A stretch of DNA of 64,000 bases from the NCBI RefSeq assembly GCF_009727155.1, contig NZ_WNWM01000002.1, positions 1,240,001-1,304,000 on the forward strand, in the 5' to 3' direction. Within the stretch, counting starts at the first letter, position 1. Every line of letters begins with the position of its first letter. A program made the position numbers and the translations under genes. Source of the stretch: Pseudoduganella dura. Its GTDB lineage: Bacteria > Pseudomonadota > Gammaproteobacteria > Burkholderiales > Burkholderiaceae_D. This document shows positions 38,637-50,740 of this stretch, in pieces. The notes beneath the pieces were generated by a model. It did no database searches. It saw only the letters and a list, made by a program, of their open reading frames with translations, and was not told where the DNA came from.

Positions 38637-38760
38637 ACAGCCTGGTTGAACCCACTTTCACGCTGGTTGCAGTAGCGACGTCTGGCAATGCCAGACGGAG
38701 CAATCGGCGCAAAGTGTCACGTCGGCCAATGGCCGGCGTGACGACGGCTCGGGACCTGGC
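38637..38760 (-). pseudogene. Degenerate 5S rRNA-like remnant
   Basis: Downstream of the intact 5S gene, the minus strand repeats pieces of its 3' half: GCAACCAGCGTGAAAGTGGG (38655-38672 region) against GCAACCAGTGTGAAAGTAGG in the real gene, ACTTTGCGCCGAT (38703-38715), and the following TGTTATATAG. Between the shared blocks the real gene has 8 bases but the remnant has about 31, including a palindrome. The 5' half is barely recognisable. It appears to be a decayed second 5S copy that kept its own terminator. Confidence 0.65.
38679..38742. repeat. Two palindromes inside the 5S remnant
   Basis: CGTCTGGCA-A-TGCCAGACG (38679-38697) is a perfect 9-bp inverted repeat. A second one at 38716-38742 pairs GTCACGTCGGCCA with TGGCCGGCGTGAC, 12 of 13 bases. 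Neither occurs in the intact 5S gene. Confidence 0.8.
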
Positions 38761-38800
38761 GCCCAGTCCGCAGCGCCCTGCTGAAGCAGCGCTCCAAAGC

Positions 38801-38858
38801 AAAAAACCCCCATCTGCACTGAACGCGATCTTGAGCGCGTTCAGGCTGGTGGGGGTTT
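38801..38858 (-). terminator. rRNA operon terminator after 5S
   Basis: Read on the minus strand: AACCCCCA ... TGGGGGTT closes an outer stem, CTGAACGCG and CGCGTTCAG form an inner 9-bp stem, and TTTTTT follows. It lies 12 bases past the 5S 3' end. Confidence 0.92.
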
Positions 38859-38870
38859 CTCTATATAACA

Positions 38871-38985
38871 GCCTGACGATAACCTACTTTCACACTGGTT
38901 GCAGCACTATCATCGGCGCAAAGTCGTTTCACGGTCCTGTTCGGGATGGGAAGGGGTGGGACCGACTTGCTATGGTCATCAGGCA
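38871..38985 (-). rRNA. rrf: 5S ribosomal RNA
   Basis: Minus-strand sequence begins TGCCTGATGACCATAGCAAG and ends GTAGGTTATCGTCAGGC; the two ends pair, giving helix I. Internal CCCATCCCGAACAGGACCG and ACTTTGCGCCGATG are conserved 5S segments of this family. About 115 bases. Ends are set from helix I and may be off by a few bases. Confidence 0.95.
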
Positions 38986-39102
38986 TGACTTGTACGTAGC
39001 GTCGCTCCCTGCTGGGCAGCGCAGCTACTAATCTGGAAGAAGTAAAGTTAAGGTAGTTCAAGCTGCATCGTCAAACACAGGCAAATGCTCCATAACCGTC
39101 AA

Positions 39103-41991
<2,889 letters not shown>

Positions 41992-42096
41992 TTGACGGCT
42001 ATCGGTATCAAGCATTTACTACTGTGTTTTGATGAGCTTTATTACTACCCTGAACATGCGATGTCTCGCACGTTCAATAAAACTTTACTTCTTCCA

Positions 42097-42110
42097 GATT
42101 GTTAAAGAAC
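42097..42110 (-). promoter_or_regulatory. boxA antitermination element before 23S
   Basis: Minus strand reads GTTCTTTAACAATC, matching the boxA consensus (TGCTCTTTAACA) used by Nus-factor antitermination, about 105 bases upstream of the 23S 5' end. The same element recurs in the 16S leader. Confidence 0.8.
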
Positions 42111-42176
42111 GAAACAGCAGTAGTCTCTAAAAGACTAAACCTAAAAGCGATATACACGCACTTACGTTTAAACTTT

Positions 42177-42252
42177 TGGTGGAGGATGACGGGATCGAAC
42201 CGACGACCCCCTGCTTGCAAAGCAGGTGCTCTCCCAGCTGAGCTAATCCCCC
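42177..42252 (-). tRNA. tRNA-Ala (anticodon TGC)
   Basis: 76 bases on the minus strand, GGGGGATTAGCTCAGCTGGG at the 5' end, anticodon loop CTTTGCAAG, T-loop GGTTCGATCC and encoded CCA at the 3' end. Acceptor pairing GGGGGAT/ATCCTCC-type closes with one G-T. It is the usual partner of tRNA-Ile in the 16S-23S spacer. Confidence 0.97.
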
Positions 42253-42276
42253 AGGGATTTTCTTGTGCCTGATACG

Positions 42277-42353
42277 TGGTGGGTCTGGTTGGGCTCGAAC
42301 CAACGACCCCCGCGTTATCAACACGGTGCTCTAACCAGCTGAGCTACAGACCC
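42277..42353 (-). tRNA. tRNA-Ile (anticodon GAT)
   Basis: 77 bases on the minus strand, GGGTCTGTAGCTCAGCTGGT at the 5' end, anticodon loop TTGATAA, T-loop GGTTCGAGCC and encoded CCA. Acceptor GGGTCTG pairs with CAGACCC. It lies next to the 16S gene, as in most proteobacterial operons. Confidence 0.97.
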
Positions 42354-42396
42354 GCGCTACAACACGATTGCGGTACTACTGTTTCTTCTTCATTCG

Positions 42397-42419
42397 ACAG
42401 TCGATAAGTGTGGACGTTT
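42397..42419 (-). other. 16S rRNA processing stem, 3' arm
   Basis: These 23 bases are the reverse complement of 44128-44150 with one mismatch. The two arms bracket the 16S gene and would form the long RNase III helix of pre-16S rRNA. Confidence 0.85.
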
Positions 42420-42453
42420 AATGAGCAAGGATTCCGAAGAATCGTGCCTACTC

Positions 42454-43987
<1,534 letters not shown>

Positions 43988-44097
43988 AATCTCTGTTTAA
44001 AGTCATTGCTGACTTGGTCGCCCATTCAAAATACTGACGAACCTTCTTGCGAAGGTTACGTTTATTTCTTATGAGCGTTTGATGCTATATTTTGAGC

Positions 44098-44117
44098 TGT
44101 CGGGGCCGAAGCCCCGG
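44098..44117 (-). other. Leader hairpin with UUCG loop
   Basis: The minus strand reads CGGGGC-TTCG-GCCCCG, a very stable tetraloop hairpin in the rRNA leader between boxA and 16S. Probably a structural or processing element. Confidence 0.7.
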
Positions 44118-44127
44118 GCACATCATC

Positions 44128-44150
44128 AAACGCCCACACTTATCGACTGT
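44128..44150 (-). other. 16S rRNA processing stem, 5' arm
   Basis: Pairs with 42397-42419 across the 16S gene (22 of 23 bases), the expected RNase III substrate. Confidence 0.85.
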
Positions 44151-44151
44151 T

Positions 44152-44165
44152 GATTGTTAAAGAAT
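44152..44165 (-). promoter_or_regulatory. boxA antitermination element in the 16S leader
   Basis: Minus strand ATTCTTTAACAATC, near-identical to the element before 23S, located downstream of both promoters and upstream of the 16S processing arm. Confidence 0.82.
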
Positions 44166-44210
44166 TCTGCTAGCTCGACAAAGCGTTGTGTTTGTCAGCA
44201 GAGGAGCGAG

Positions 44211-44239
44211 ATTATCTGGTGTTTCGTGATAACCGTCAA
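44211..44239 (-). promoter_or_regulatory. rRNA operon promoter P2
   Basis: Minus strand TTGACG (44234-44239), 17-base spacer, GATAAT (44211-44216): five of six at each hexamer relative to the sigma-70 consensus. Transcription would begin near 44204. Confidence 0.85.
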
Positions 44240-44307
44240 GCTTCTTTTTGCCCCGCTTCAACTTGCCGTCGTCACTTTCGTGCCAACACGTTGCTGCGAG
44301 GGACAGA

Positions 44308-44336
44308 ACTATAGCAACCCTCGTGCCGTCCTGCAA
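44308..44336 (-). promoter_or_regulatory. rRNA operon promoter P1
   Basis: Minus strand TTGCAG (44331-44336), 17-base spacer, TATAGT (44308-44313). Start near 44301, about 100 bases upstream of P2 start. Tandem promoters are usual for rRNA operons. Confidence 0.7.
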
Positions 44337-44482
44337 GCACTTTCTCGCGACTGCCGCCTGTCACCCTCTTTCCCGCTCCAGCCCCGCGTTTGCGCAGACT
44401 GTCGCATGTGGCTCGCCCTGGTGGACAGTTTTGCGTAACGTTATCTACACTTGCTCCCTTATATAGAGAACGGACGTCGTTG

Positions 44483-45859
44483 ATGTTTCCCACGCCAAAA
44501 ATTCAAGAGACCCTGAAGACTGTCCTGGCTTCGCTGCACAGGGGCTTCGACCAGACCGCTACATGGGTCACCCAATTGTCGTGGTGGAAGTTCTTCCTGT
44601 TTGCCGCGCTGGCACTGATCGCCGCATCGATCCTGCAGGATGAGCTGTTCTCGCCGACGATGGATGAAGACGTGGTAATCCGCTCCCACAAGCGCTCGGC
44701 CGGAGGCGGCGATACCAGCATCGTCATCGACGACAGCGGCATTCATTTCAATCCGCGCGGCGGCAAGCTGCGCAACCCGGCGCCGCCCGAGACACCGGAA
44801 ACGCCGGAAGGCGCGGATGCGTCGACCGTACCGGCCCCGCCGGATGCCCCGGATGCCGACGATGCCGCCCCGGCTGCCCCGGCTGCCCCGGCTGCCCCTG
44901 CTGCTCCTGCTGCTCCTGCTGCCTCGGCTGCCCCTGCCGCCCCTGCCGCGAAGGCTGCACGCGCCGCGCCGGCCGTGACCGCGCTGCCGGGCGAGGAAGT
45001 GCACATCGAACTGCCGCCGCAGATTGGCGAAGAACTGTCGAATGCGCTGGAAGAAGCGGTGGACAATGCCGCCGAAGAAAAAGTCTCGCGTTACCACGAG
45101 CAGGCGTCGACCTGGTTCCAGAGCTTCATCTTCCTGCTCGTGCTGACGCTGTTCGGCATGAAGGCGCTAATGGGAGGCAAGAAAAAGGCAGAAGCGCAGA
45201 CGCTGACCGCCAACGCCGCGGCCGAACGCGAATCGATGCAGCGCCAGCTCTCCGAAGCGAAGATGCAGATGATGCAGGCACAGGTCGAGCCGCACTTCCT
45301 GTTCAACACGCTGGCTTCGGTCGAGCACCTGATCGAGACGGACCCGCCGCGCGCCTCGGCGATGCAGCGCAGCCTGATCAAATACCTGCGCGCGGTGCTG
45401 CCGCAAATGCGCGACAACACCCTGATCACCAACCTTGGCCGCGAAGCGGACATGGTGCTGGCCTACCTGGCGCTGCTGAAAATGCGGATGGAAGAACGGC
45501 TGACGATCGACTTCGACATTCCCGACGGCCTGCGCAGCGCGGCGTTCCCGCCGATGATGCTGCAATCGATGGTGGAAAACGCCATCAAGCACGGCCTCGA
45601 GGGCAAACCGGAAGGCGGCACGCTGAAAGTGCGCGCCGACGTGGCGCACAGCAAGCTGCGCGTGATCGTCGCGGACAACGGTCTCGGCTTCGGCGCCAAG
45701 CCCAGCGACGGTACCGGCCTGGGCCTGATGACGATCCGCGAGCGGCTCAAGCTGCTGCACGGCGATGCCGGCCATTTGCGCATCGAAGCGAACCAGCCGA
45801 GCGGCGTGATCGCCACCATCGAGGTGCCCTACCAGCTTTCGGAAGGAACCCGCAAGTGA
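44483..45859 (+). CDS. LytS/AlgZ-type sensor histidine kinase with Ala-Pro-rich extracytoplasmic segment
   Basis: A 458-residue kinase of the His_kinase (PF06580) class. Membrane helices at ~35-51 and ~212-229 flank a segment (~52-211) that includes a long Ala/Pro run (~128-165, from a repeated GCTGCCCCG-like DNA motif) and a helical acidic stretch. A coiled coil leads to phosphoacceptor His271 in QVEPHFLFNTLASVEHLIE, then MLQSMVENAIKHGLEGK (N-box) and DNGLGFG. The frame opens upstream, but the ATG at 44483 gives the sensible N-terminus. The LytTR regulator follows after 107 bases and is the probable partner. Signal unknown. Confidence 0.9.
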   Translation: MFPTPKIQETLKTVLASLHRGFDQTATWVTQLSWWKFFLFAALALIAASILQDELFSPTMDEDVVIRSHKRSAGGGDTSIVIDDSGIHFNPRGGKLRNPAPPETPETPEGADASTVPAPPDAPDADDAAPAAPAAPAAPAAPAAPAASAAPAAPAAKAARAAPAVTALPGEEVHIELPPQIGEELSNALEEAVDNAAEEKVSRYHEQASTWFQSFIFLLVLTLFGMKALMGGKKKAEAQTLTANAAAERESMQRQLSEAKMQMMQAQVEPHFLFNTLASVEHLIETDPPRASAMQRSLIKYLRAVLPQMRDNTLITNLGREADMVLAYLALLKMRMEERLTIDFDIPDGLRSAAFPPMMLQSMVENAIKHGLEGKPEGGTLKVRADVAHSKLRVIVADNGLGFGAKPSDGTGLGLMTIRERLKLLHGDAGHLRIEANQPSGVIATIEVPYQLSEGTRK

Positions 45860-45966
45860 AAACCAGGGCGCCGTGGAATTCGCCGGCAGAATCACGGCGG
45901 AGCCATTGCGCGGCGTGCCGATTCATTGAATAATTGGCATCCACTGCCCCTTCATTTTGCGAACCC

Positions 45967-46728
45967 ATGCCTACCGCGATTTTAGCCGACGACGAACGTT
46001 TGATGCGCGACCAGCTGCGCATGCGCCTGGGCCAGGTATGGCCGGAACTGGAGATCGTGGGCGAAGCCAAGAACGGCGACGAGGCGATCGATCTCGTCGA
46101 TGAACTGCAGCCCGACTTCACGTTCCTCGACATCCGCATGCCCGGCAAGACAGGCATGGAGGCGGCCGCCGCGATCGGCAACAAGAGCCATGTCGTGTTC
46201 GTTACGGCCTACGACGCTTACGCGGTGGAAGCATTCGAACGCGGCGCGGTCGACTACGTTCTCAAGCCACCGGAGCAGGAGCGCCTGAAGATCACCGCCG
46301 AGCGCCTGAAGGACCGGCTGAACAAGCCTGCCGGCGACGTCAATGCCAGCGTGACCGCGATGCTGTCGCAACTCGCGGAAAAGATCACCGCGCCAAAACC
46401 GAAGTTCCTGCAATGGATCCAGGCCAGCATCGGCCAGGATCTGCGCATGATACCCGTCGAGGAAATCCTGTTCTTCCGCTCGGATGAAAAATATACCTGC
46501 GTGCAGACCGACAAGTTCGAAGCGCTGATCCGCAAGCCGGTGCGCGACCTGGCCGACGAACTCGATCCCGCGCTGTTCTGGCAGATTCACCGCGCCACCC
46601 TGGTCAATGTGAATGCGATCGAAGGCGTTACCCGCGATATCCGGGGGCGCCACCTGGTCATGGTCAAGGGACGGCCTGAAAAGCTGGAAGTCAGCCGCAG
46701 TTTCCTTCACCTGTTCAAGCAGATGTAA
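45967..46728 (+). CDS. LytTR-type response regulator
   Basis: A 253-residue transcription regulator. The receiver has the acidic pair DD at 8-9, phosphoacceptor Asp55 in FLDIRMPG, then FVTAYDAYAVEAFERGAVDYVLKP. The C-terminal LytTR domain (~148-250) shows MIPVEEILFFRSDEKYTCV, FWQIHRATLVNVNAIEGV and a C-terminal RSFLHLFKQM. LytTR proteins bind direct repeats as dimers; AlgR is the known relative. The ATG at 45967 is preferred to an upstream one at 45934 because it begins the receiver. Paired with the preceding LytS-type kinase. Confidence 0.92.
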   Translation: MPTAILADDERLMRDQLRMRLGQVWPELEIVGEAKNGDEAIDLVDELQPDFTFLDIRMPGKTGMEAAAAIGNKSHVVFVTAYDAYAVEAFERGAVDYVLKPPEQERLKITAERLKDRLNKPAGDVNASVTAMLSQLAEKITAPKPKFLQWIQASIGQDLRMIPVEEILFFRSDEKYTCVQTDKFEALIRKPVRDLADELDPALFWQIHRATLVNVNAIEGVTRDIRGRHLVMVKGRPEKLEVSRSFLHLFKQM

Positions 46729-46841
46729 GCGCGACAGCAAAGCACACCGACGGATGGCCGGTGCCGCTGCGCCACGTCAATTCTTACCGAGCCCATCTGT
46801 ATTAGGGTTTTCCGAGCGGCCCTTGGCCGAGAGGAGATCCA

Positions 46842-47627
46842 ATGTCCATGTCACGACCCTTGCTGGTGGCGGCACTGCTGGTAGCGGTGCGCCTCGCCTG
46901 GCGGCTGGCCGCACCCCGCGCCATGTCGGCCGAGCAGCACGAAGCCGATGCGCGCGCGCGGATGGCCGGGCGCCGCGCGACCGACTATGCGCTGGAAAAC
47001 ATCCGGGAAGAAGAACGCGCCCACATCGCGCGCGAACTGCACGACGACCTGGGCCAGCTGCTGGCCACGCTGCGCGTAGACATGAGCCTGCTGCTGCAAC
47101 TGCCGATTGCCGATGGGCCAACGCGCGATTTGCTGAACGGCATGGATGGCCGGCTGCTGTCCGCGATCACGTCGCTGCGCCGCATCGCCAGCAACCTGCG
47201 CCCGCATGCGCTCGATGAAGGCGGCCTGTACTTCGCATTGCAATCGCTGCGCCACGAGTTCGAGCAGCGGCATGCCGTGGCGTGCGAACTCGCCGCGCGC
47301 GAGGACGAACTGGTGCTCAATGACCGCTACAGCACGGCGATCTTCCGCATCGTGCAGGAATCGCTGACGAACATTGCGCGGCATGCACACGCGCAGCATG
47401 TGCACATCACGCTGCGCCGGCACCGGTCAACGCTGTACCTGACCATCGAGGACGACGGCCGGGGCATTGCCCAGGCCGACATGGAAAAGCCCTCGTCGTT
47501 CGGCCTGCTGGGCATGCGCGAGCGTGTCTGGGCCATTCGTGGCGATATCTCGATCACCGGCAGCCACCGGGGCACCAGGATCGAGATACACCTGCCCCTG
47601 CCGGAGCAGGCGCAGCTCTCCGGATAA
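46842..47627 (+). CDS. Orphan NarL-type (HisKA_3) histidine kinase
   Basis: A 261-residue kinase with one short hydrophobic N-terminal segment (~5-25) and no sensor domain. The HisKA_3 region holds His67 in EERAHIARELHDDLGQLLATL; the ATPase part has RIVQESLTNIARHAHA, DDGRGIAQ and FGLLGMRERV. Such kinases normally phosphorylate NarL/LuxR-type regulators, but none is adjacent; the gene upstream is a LytTR regulator served by a different kinase class. Signal input may come from a partner protein. Confidence 0.88.
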   Translation: MSMSRPLLVAALLVAVRLAWRLAAPRAMSAEQHEADARARMAGRRATDYALENIREEERAHIARELHDDLGQLLATLRVDMSLLLQLPIADGPTRDLLNGMDGRLLSAITSLRRIASNLRPHALDEGGLYFALQSLRHEFEQRHAVACELAAREDELVLNDRYSTAIFRIVQESLTNIARHAHAQHVHITLRRHRSTLYLTIEDDGRGIAQADMEKPSSFGLLGMRERVWAIRGDISITGSHRGTRIEIHLPLPEQAQLSG

Positions 47628-47635
47628 CACGCCTT

Positions 47636-47668
47636 CAAAAACAAAAACGCCCGGTTTGCACCGGGCGT
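47636..47668 (-). terminator. Rho-independent terminator of the porin gene
   Basis: ACGCCCGGT (47647-47655) and ACCGGGCGT (47660-47668) form a perfect 9-bp stem with a four-base loop; on the minus strand it is followed by TTTTTGTTTTTG. It lies 67 bases beyond the porin stop and also faces the end of the convergent kinase gene. Confidence 0.9.
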
Positions 47669-47734
47669 CCTGGCTGCAATGCATTGCAGCGCTCCGTTAC
47701 AGCGATTCCTCGCTGCGACTCGCTGCGAATGCGA

Positions 47735-48826
47735 TCAGAACGTGTGGCGGATGCCCAGGTTGAAGCCGGTGTCGCCGCTGCCCACTTCATTGTTGTTGCC
47801 CACCGTGTAGCCGGCACCGTTCTTGTTGTCGATCTTCGCGTAAGCGATGTAGGCGCTCGTGCGTTTCGACAGCGCCTGCGTGTAGCCCACCGCCCACTGG
47901 CGCGCATCCTGGTTGTTGGCGGTCTTGTCGTTCTTGTTCATCCACGAAGCGATGACCGTGCCGCCGGTGTCGCCGACCGGCACCTGTACGCCCAGCAGGG
48001 CATCGTCGGCTTCGAGCGACGCGCGTGGAGCGACCGCGTAGCCGAAGGCGTTGGTCACCGGGATCGGCGAGCTGTTCAGGCCCTTGTCGCGCTCGAAGGC
48101 GGCGAAGACCTTGACGACCTTGAAGTCATAGTTCACGGCCAGCAGCGTGTTCTTGCCGTCATCGCGGTTCGCCGCCGGCGTCGTACCGGTAGCGGCAACG
48201 TCGTTGTTGCGGTTGTTGTACACCAGGCTGGCGTTCAGCGGACCTTGCGTGTAGTTGAAGCCGACGGAGAACAGGCGGCCGGCGGTGTTGTCGCCGGACT
48301 GCTCGCCCAGCGCGTACATGCCTTCCACGTAGAAGCCGGACCATTTCGGCGTCGTGTACACGATCGCGTTCGACACGCGGGTGTTCACACCGCCGGCCGG
48401 GAACAGGTTCTTGGCACTGCCTGCATAGCCGGCGCCGAACGGATCGGCGATCTTGGAGAGCGCGTTGTACAGCGGGTTGTACTGGCGGCCCAGGGTCAGG
48501 GTGCCCAGCGTCTTGCTGGACAGGCCCACGAACGCCTGGCGATTGAACAGCGTGCCGGTGCTGTCGACCGTGCCGTCGTCCAGCTTGTAGCCCGATTCCA
48601 GCGTGAAGATCGCCGACAGGCCATTGCCCAGGTCTTCGGTGCCGCGGAAGCCGAGACGGGACTGGCTGCCGATGCCGCTCGTGACCTTGGTCACGCTGCC
48701 GGCAGCGCCACCCGTTTCACGGACGATACCTGCGTCGACGATACCGTAGATGGTCACGTTCGACTGAGCATGGGCGGTGACTGCGAAGCTGCCGGCGATG
48801 AGTGCGGCCAGAGTAAGTTTTTTCAC
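47735..48826 (-). CDS. Gram-negative porin (Neisseria/Burkholderia general porin family)
   Basis: Outer-membrane trimeric diffusion channel, 363 residues. The signal peptide MKKLTLAALIAGSFAVTAHA ends before QSNVTIYGIVDAGI, the family N-terminus. The body is a series of amphipathic beta strands (SRLGFRGTEDLGNGLSAIFT, LFNRQAFVGLSS, LGTLTLGRQYNPLY), ending NLGIRHTF with the terminal Phe needed for BAM assembly. The start is read as GTG at 48826 with AAGAG upstream; an in-frame ATG exists further upstream at 48913 but lies before the ribosome site and lengthens the signal unnaturally. Confidence 0.93.
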   Translation of the reverse strand: MKKLTLAALIAGSFAVTAHAQSNVTIYGIVDAGIVRETGGAAGSVTKVTSGIGSQSRLGFRGTEDLGNGLSAIFTLESGYKLDDGTVDSTGTLFNRQAFVGLSSKTLGTLTLGRQYNPLYNALSKIADPFGAGYAGSAKNLFPAGGVNTRVSNAIVYTTPKWSGFYVEGMYALGEQSGDNTAGRLFSVGFNYTQGPLNASLVYNNRNNDVAATGTTPAANRDDGKNTLLAVNYDFKVVKVFAAFERDKGLNSSPIPVTNAFGYAVAPRASLEADDALLGVQVPVGDTGGTVIASWMNKNDKTANNQDARQWAVGYTQALSKRTSAYIAYAKIDNKNGAGYTVGNNNEVGSGDTGFNLGIRHTF

Positions 48827-48970
48827 GTTGATGTTCTCTTGTTGAAGTTGGTTGGACTGTGAGACCGCTGCGGGTCTGACGCGGCGTATCATGCCTTCCA
48901 AATACTTCAACAATATGACATCGGCAAGTTATTACCGAAACACAACGGGAATTTCCTTACGAGCACTACC

Positions 48971-49621
48971 TTACTTCAGGCGCGCCATCGCCAGCCAGTA
49001 ATGCGGCACCCGTTTGGTGCGGATGTCGCGTGCCGCCGTGCCGAGCCGCTTGCGCAGGAAACTGTCGGTCGGAAAATTCTTGAGGATCTCCAGGCGCTCG
49101 CCGGAAGGCAACGTGCGGAACTGGTAGGTGTTCCCTTCCAGGTCGGTGCGGGCGATGACGGTGCTGCTGCCGTCCACGTAAACGTTGTCCAGCAGGACCA
49201 ACAGCACATCCTTGCCCAGCTTCGCACGCAGCCGGGCCAGATAACTGTCCTGCTCCTCGCGCTTCACGTGCGACCACCAGAAGGCGGCGAACACCGCCGT
49301 ATATTCGCCAACGGCTTCCGGCAGGTCGAACGCATCGGCCTGCGCAAAGGTGACGTTGCCGCCTTCAATCTGGCGGGCACGGGCCAGCGCCAGCGCTTCC
49401 TCATTGATATCGATGGCATGCACCGATGCGGCGGCCGGCGCGATCACGCGCGTCCAGTAGCCGGTTCCGCAGGCAAGCTCCAGCACCTTGTGCCCGCTCA
49501 GCAGTTCTGCGATCTTCGGGCGCAGCGCGGCCAGGTCGGCCTGCCGTTCGGGCTTGTCGTACACGCGCTCGCAATCGGCCGCGGTCAGCGCGTAGTAACG
49601 CGCCAGTGTTTCATGATTCAT
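48971..49621 (-). CDS. Class I SAM-dependent methyltransferase
   Basis: A 216-residue Rossmann methyltransferase. Motif I is VLELACGTGYWTRVIA (~45-60), the acidic residue at the end of strand 2 is in VHAIDINEEAL, and NVTFAQADAFDLPE gives motif III. The C-terminal half (TYQFRTLPSGERLEILKNFPT) is less standard; substrate unknown. It overlaps cysB by four bases (ATGA at 49618-49621), so it is translationally coupled to a sulfur regulator. Confidence 0.88.
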   Translation of the reverse strand: MNHETLARYYALTAADCERVYDKPERQADLAALRPKIAELLSGHKVLELACGTGYWTRVIAPAAASVHAIDINEEALALARARQIEGGNVTFAQADAFDLPEAVGEYTAVFAAFWWSHVKREEQDSYLARLRAKLGKDVLLVLLDNVYVDGSSTVIARTDLEGNTYQFRTLPSGERLEILKNFPTDSFLRKRLGTAARDIRTKRVPHYWLAMARLK

Positions 49622-50559
49622 AACTCGTAGTTTTCGTGCTCGCCGCGCATCGCCTGTTCCACCAGCTTGCGGTTCAGGGTTGGCGCCAGCAATTCAATGA
49701 ACGTATAAATATAGGAGCGCAGATAAGCGCCCTGCTTGACGGCCACGCGCGACACATTCATGCCGAACAGGTGGCCGACTGAAATCGCCCGCAGGTTGCG
49801 GTCCCGCTCCGCGTCGAATGCCATGCCGGCGATGATGCCGATCCCCATCCCCAGCTCCACGTAGGTCTTTATCACATCGGCGTCGATGGCTTCGAGCAGC
49901 ACGTCCGGCTTCAGGCCACGCAGCGAAAATGCGTGATCGATCTTGCTGCGGCCGGCAAAGGCCCCATCATAGGTAATCAGCGGGTACGACGCGATGTCTT
50001 CCAGCGTGACGGATTTTCCTTTGAGCAACGGGTGCTCTGGCGGCACCACCACCACATGTTCCCATTGGTAGCAAGGCAATGTGATCAGGCCGTCCACGCC
50101 GGCGATCGATTCGGTGGCGATGGCCAGGTCGGCCTGGTCGCGCTGCACCATCTCGGCGATCTGGCGTGGATTGCCTTGCAATAGCGATAATCTTACTTTA
50201 GGGAACTTCACCATGAAGGCCTGCACCACTTTCGGCAACGTGTAGCGGGCCTGGGTATGCGTGGTGGCGATCGTGAAGCTGCCGCTGTCCTGCGCCGCGT
50301 ATTCCTTGCCGATGCGTTTCAGGCTGTCGATTTCCTGCATGATCAGCTCGACCGACTGCAATACCAGCCGGCCCGGCTCGGTCAGCCCCCGGATCCGCTT
50401 GCCATGGCGGGTAAAGATGTCGACGCCCAGCTCTTCTTCGAGCTCGATGATGGCTTTCGACACGCCGGGCTGCGAAGTGAACAGTGCCTTGGCGGCGTCG
50501 GTCAGGTTGTAATTCTGGCGGACGGCTTCCCGTACGAAACGAAGTTGATGAAGATTCAT
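49618..50559 (-). CDS. cysB: CysB-type LysR transcriptional regulator
   Basis: Activator of sulfate assimilation genes, sensing O-/N-acetylserine. The 313-residue product starts MNLHQLRFVREAVRQNYNLT, with the LysR helix-turn-helix at ~18-45 (DAAKALFTSQPGVSKAI), and its ligand domain holds TTHTQARYTLPKVV and the PLITYDGAFAGRSKID segment typical of CysB. It is divergent from the cysI operon across 181 bases that hold a T-N11-A box, so it probably controls itself and the cys operon. Confidence 0.95.
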   Translation of the reverse strand: MNLHQLRFVREAVRQNYNLTDAAKALFTSQPGVSKAIIELEEELGVDIFTRHGKRIRGLTEPGRLVLQSVELIMQEIDSLKRIGKEYAAQDSGSFTIATTHTQARYTLPKVVQAFMVKFPKVRLSLLQGNPRQIAEMVQRDQADLAIATESIAGVDGLITLPCYQWEHVVVVPPEHPLLKGKSVTLEDIASYPLITYDGAFAGRSKIDHAFSLRGLKPDVLLEAIDADVIKTYVELGMGIGIIAGMAFDAERDRNLRAISVGHLFGMNVSRVAVKQGAYLRSYIYTFIELLAPTLNRKLVEQAMRGEHENYEL

Positions 50560-50596
50560 GTAGTTCCCGGCAGTAAGCCCGCTATTTTACGCTGAA

Positions 50597-50621
50597 GCTT
50601 ATACCGCCTACGCATATAAGC
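50597..50621. promoter_or_regulatory. Candidate LysR-type (CysB) operator
   Basis: GCTTATA (50597-50603) and TATAAGC (50615-50621) are perfect reverse complements with an 11-base gap, the T-N11-A geometry of LysR sites. It sits 38 bases from the cysB start and 120 bases from the cysI start, between the divergent genes. That CysB binds here is inference. Confidence 0.6.
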
Positions 50622-50740
50622 AAATAAAGACTAAGTAGTTTGGAATAAAGCGTGAGTTTATTACGATACGGCCTACCTTGGGGACAACCTGCCGGTAAGC
50701 CCCGCCGGTAAGCCCTCGCTTTGCGATTATAGGAATTCCA

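Noticed and set aside
38552..39031. 159-residue plus-strand frame across the 5S region
   Set aside because: Crosses a terminator and the 5S gene on the opposite strand; no homology-like pattern.
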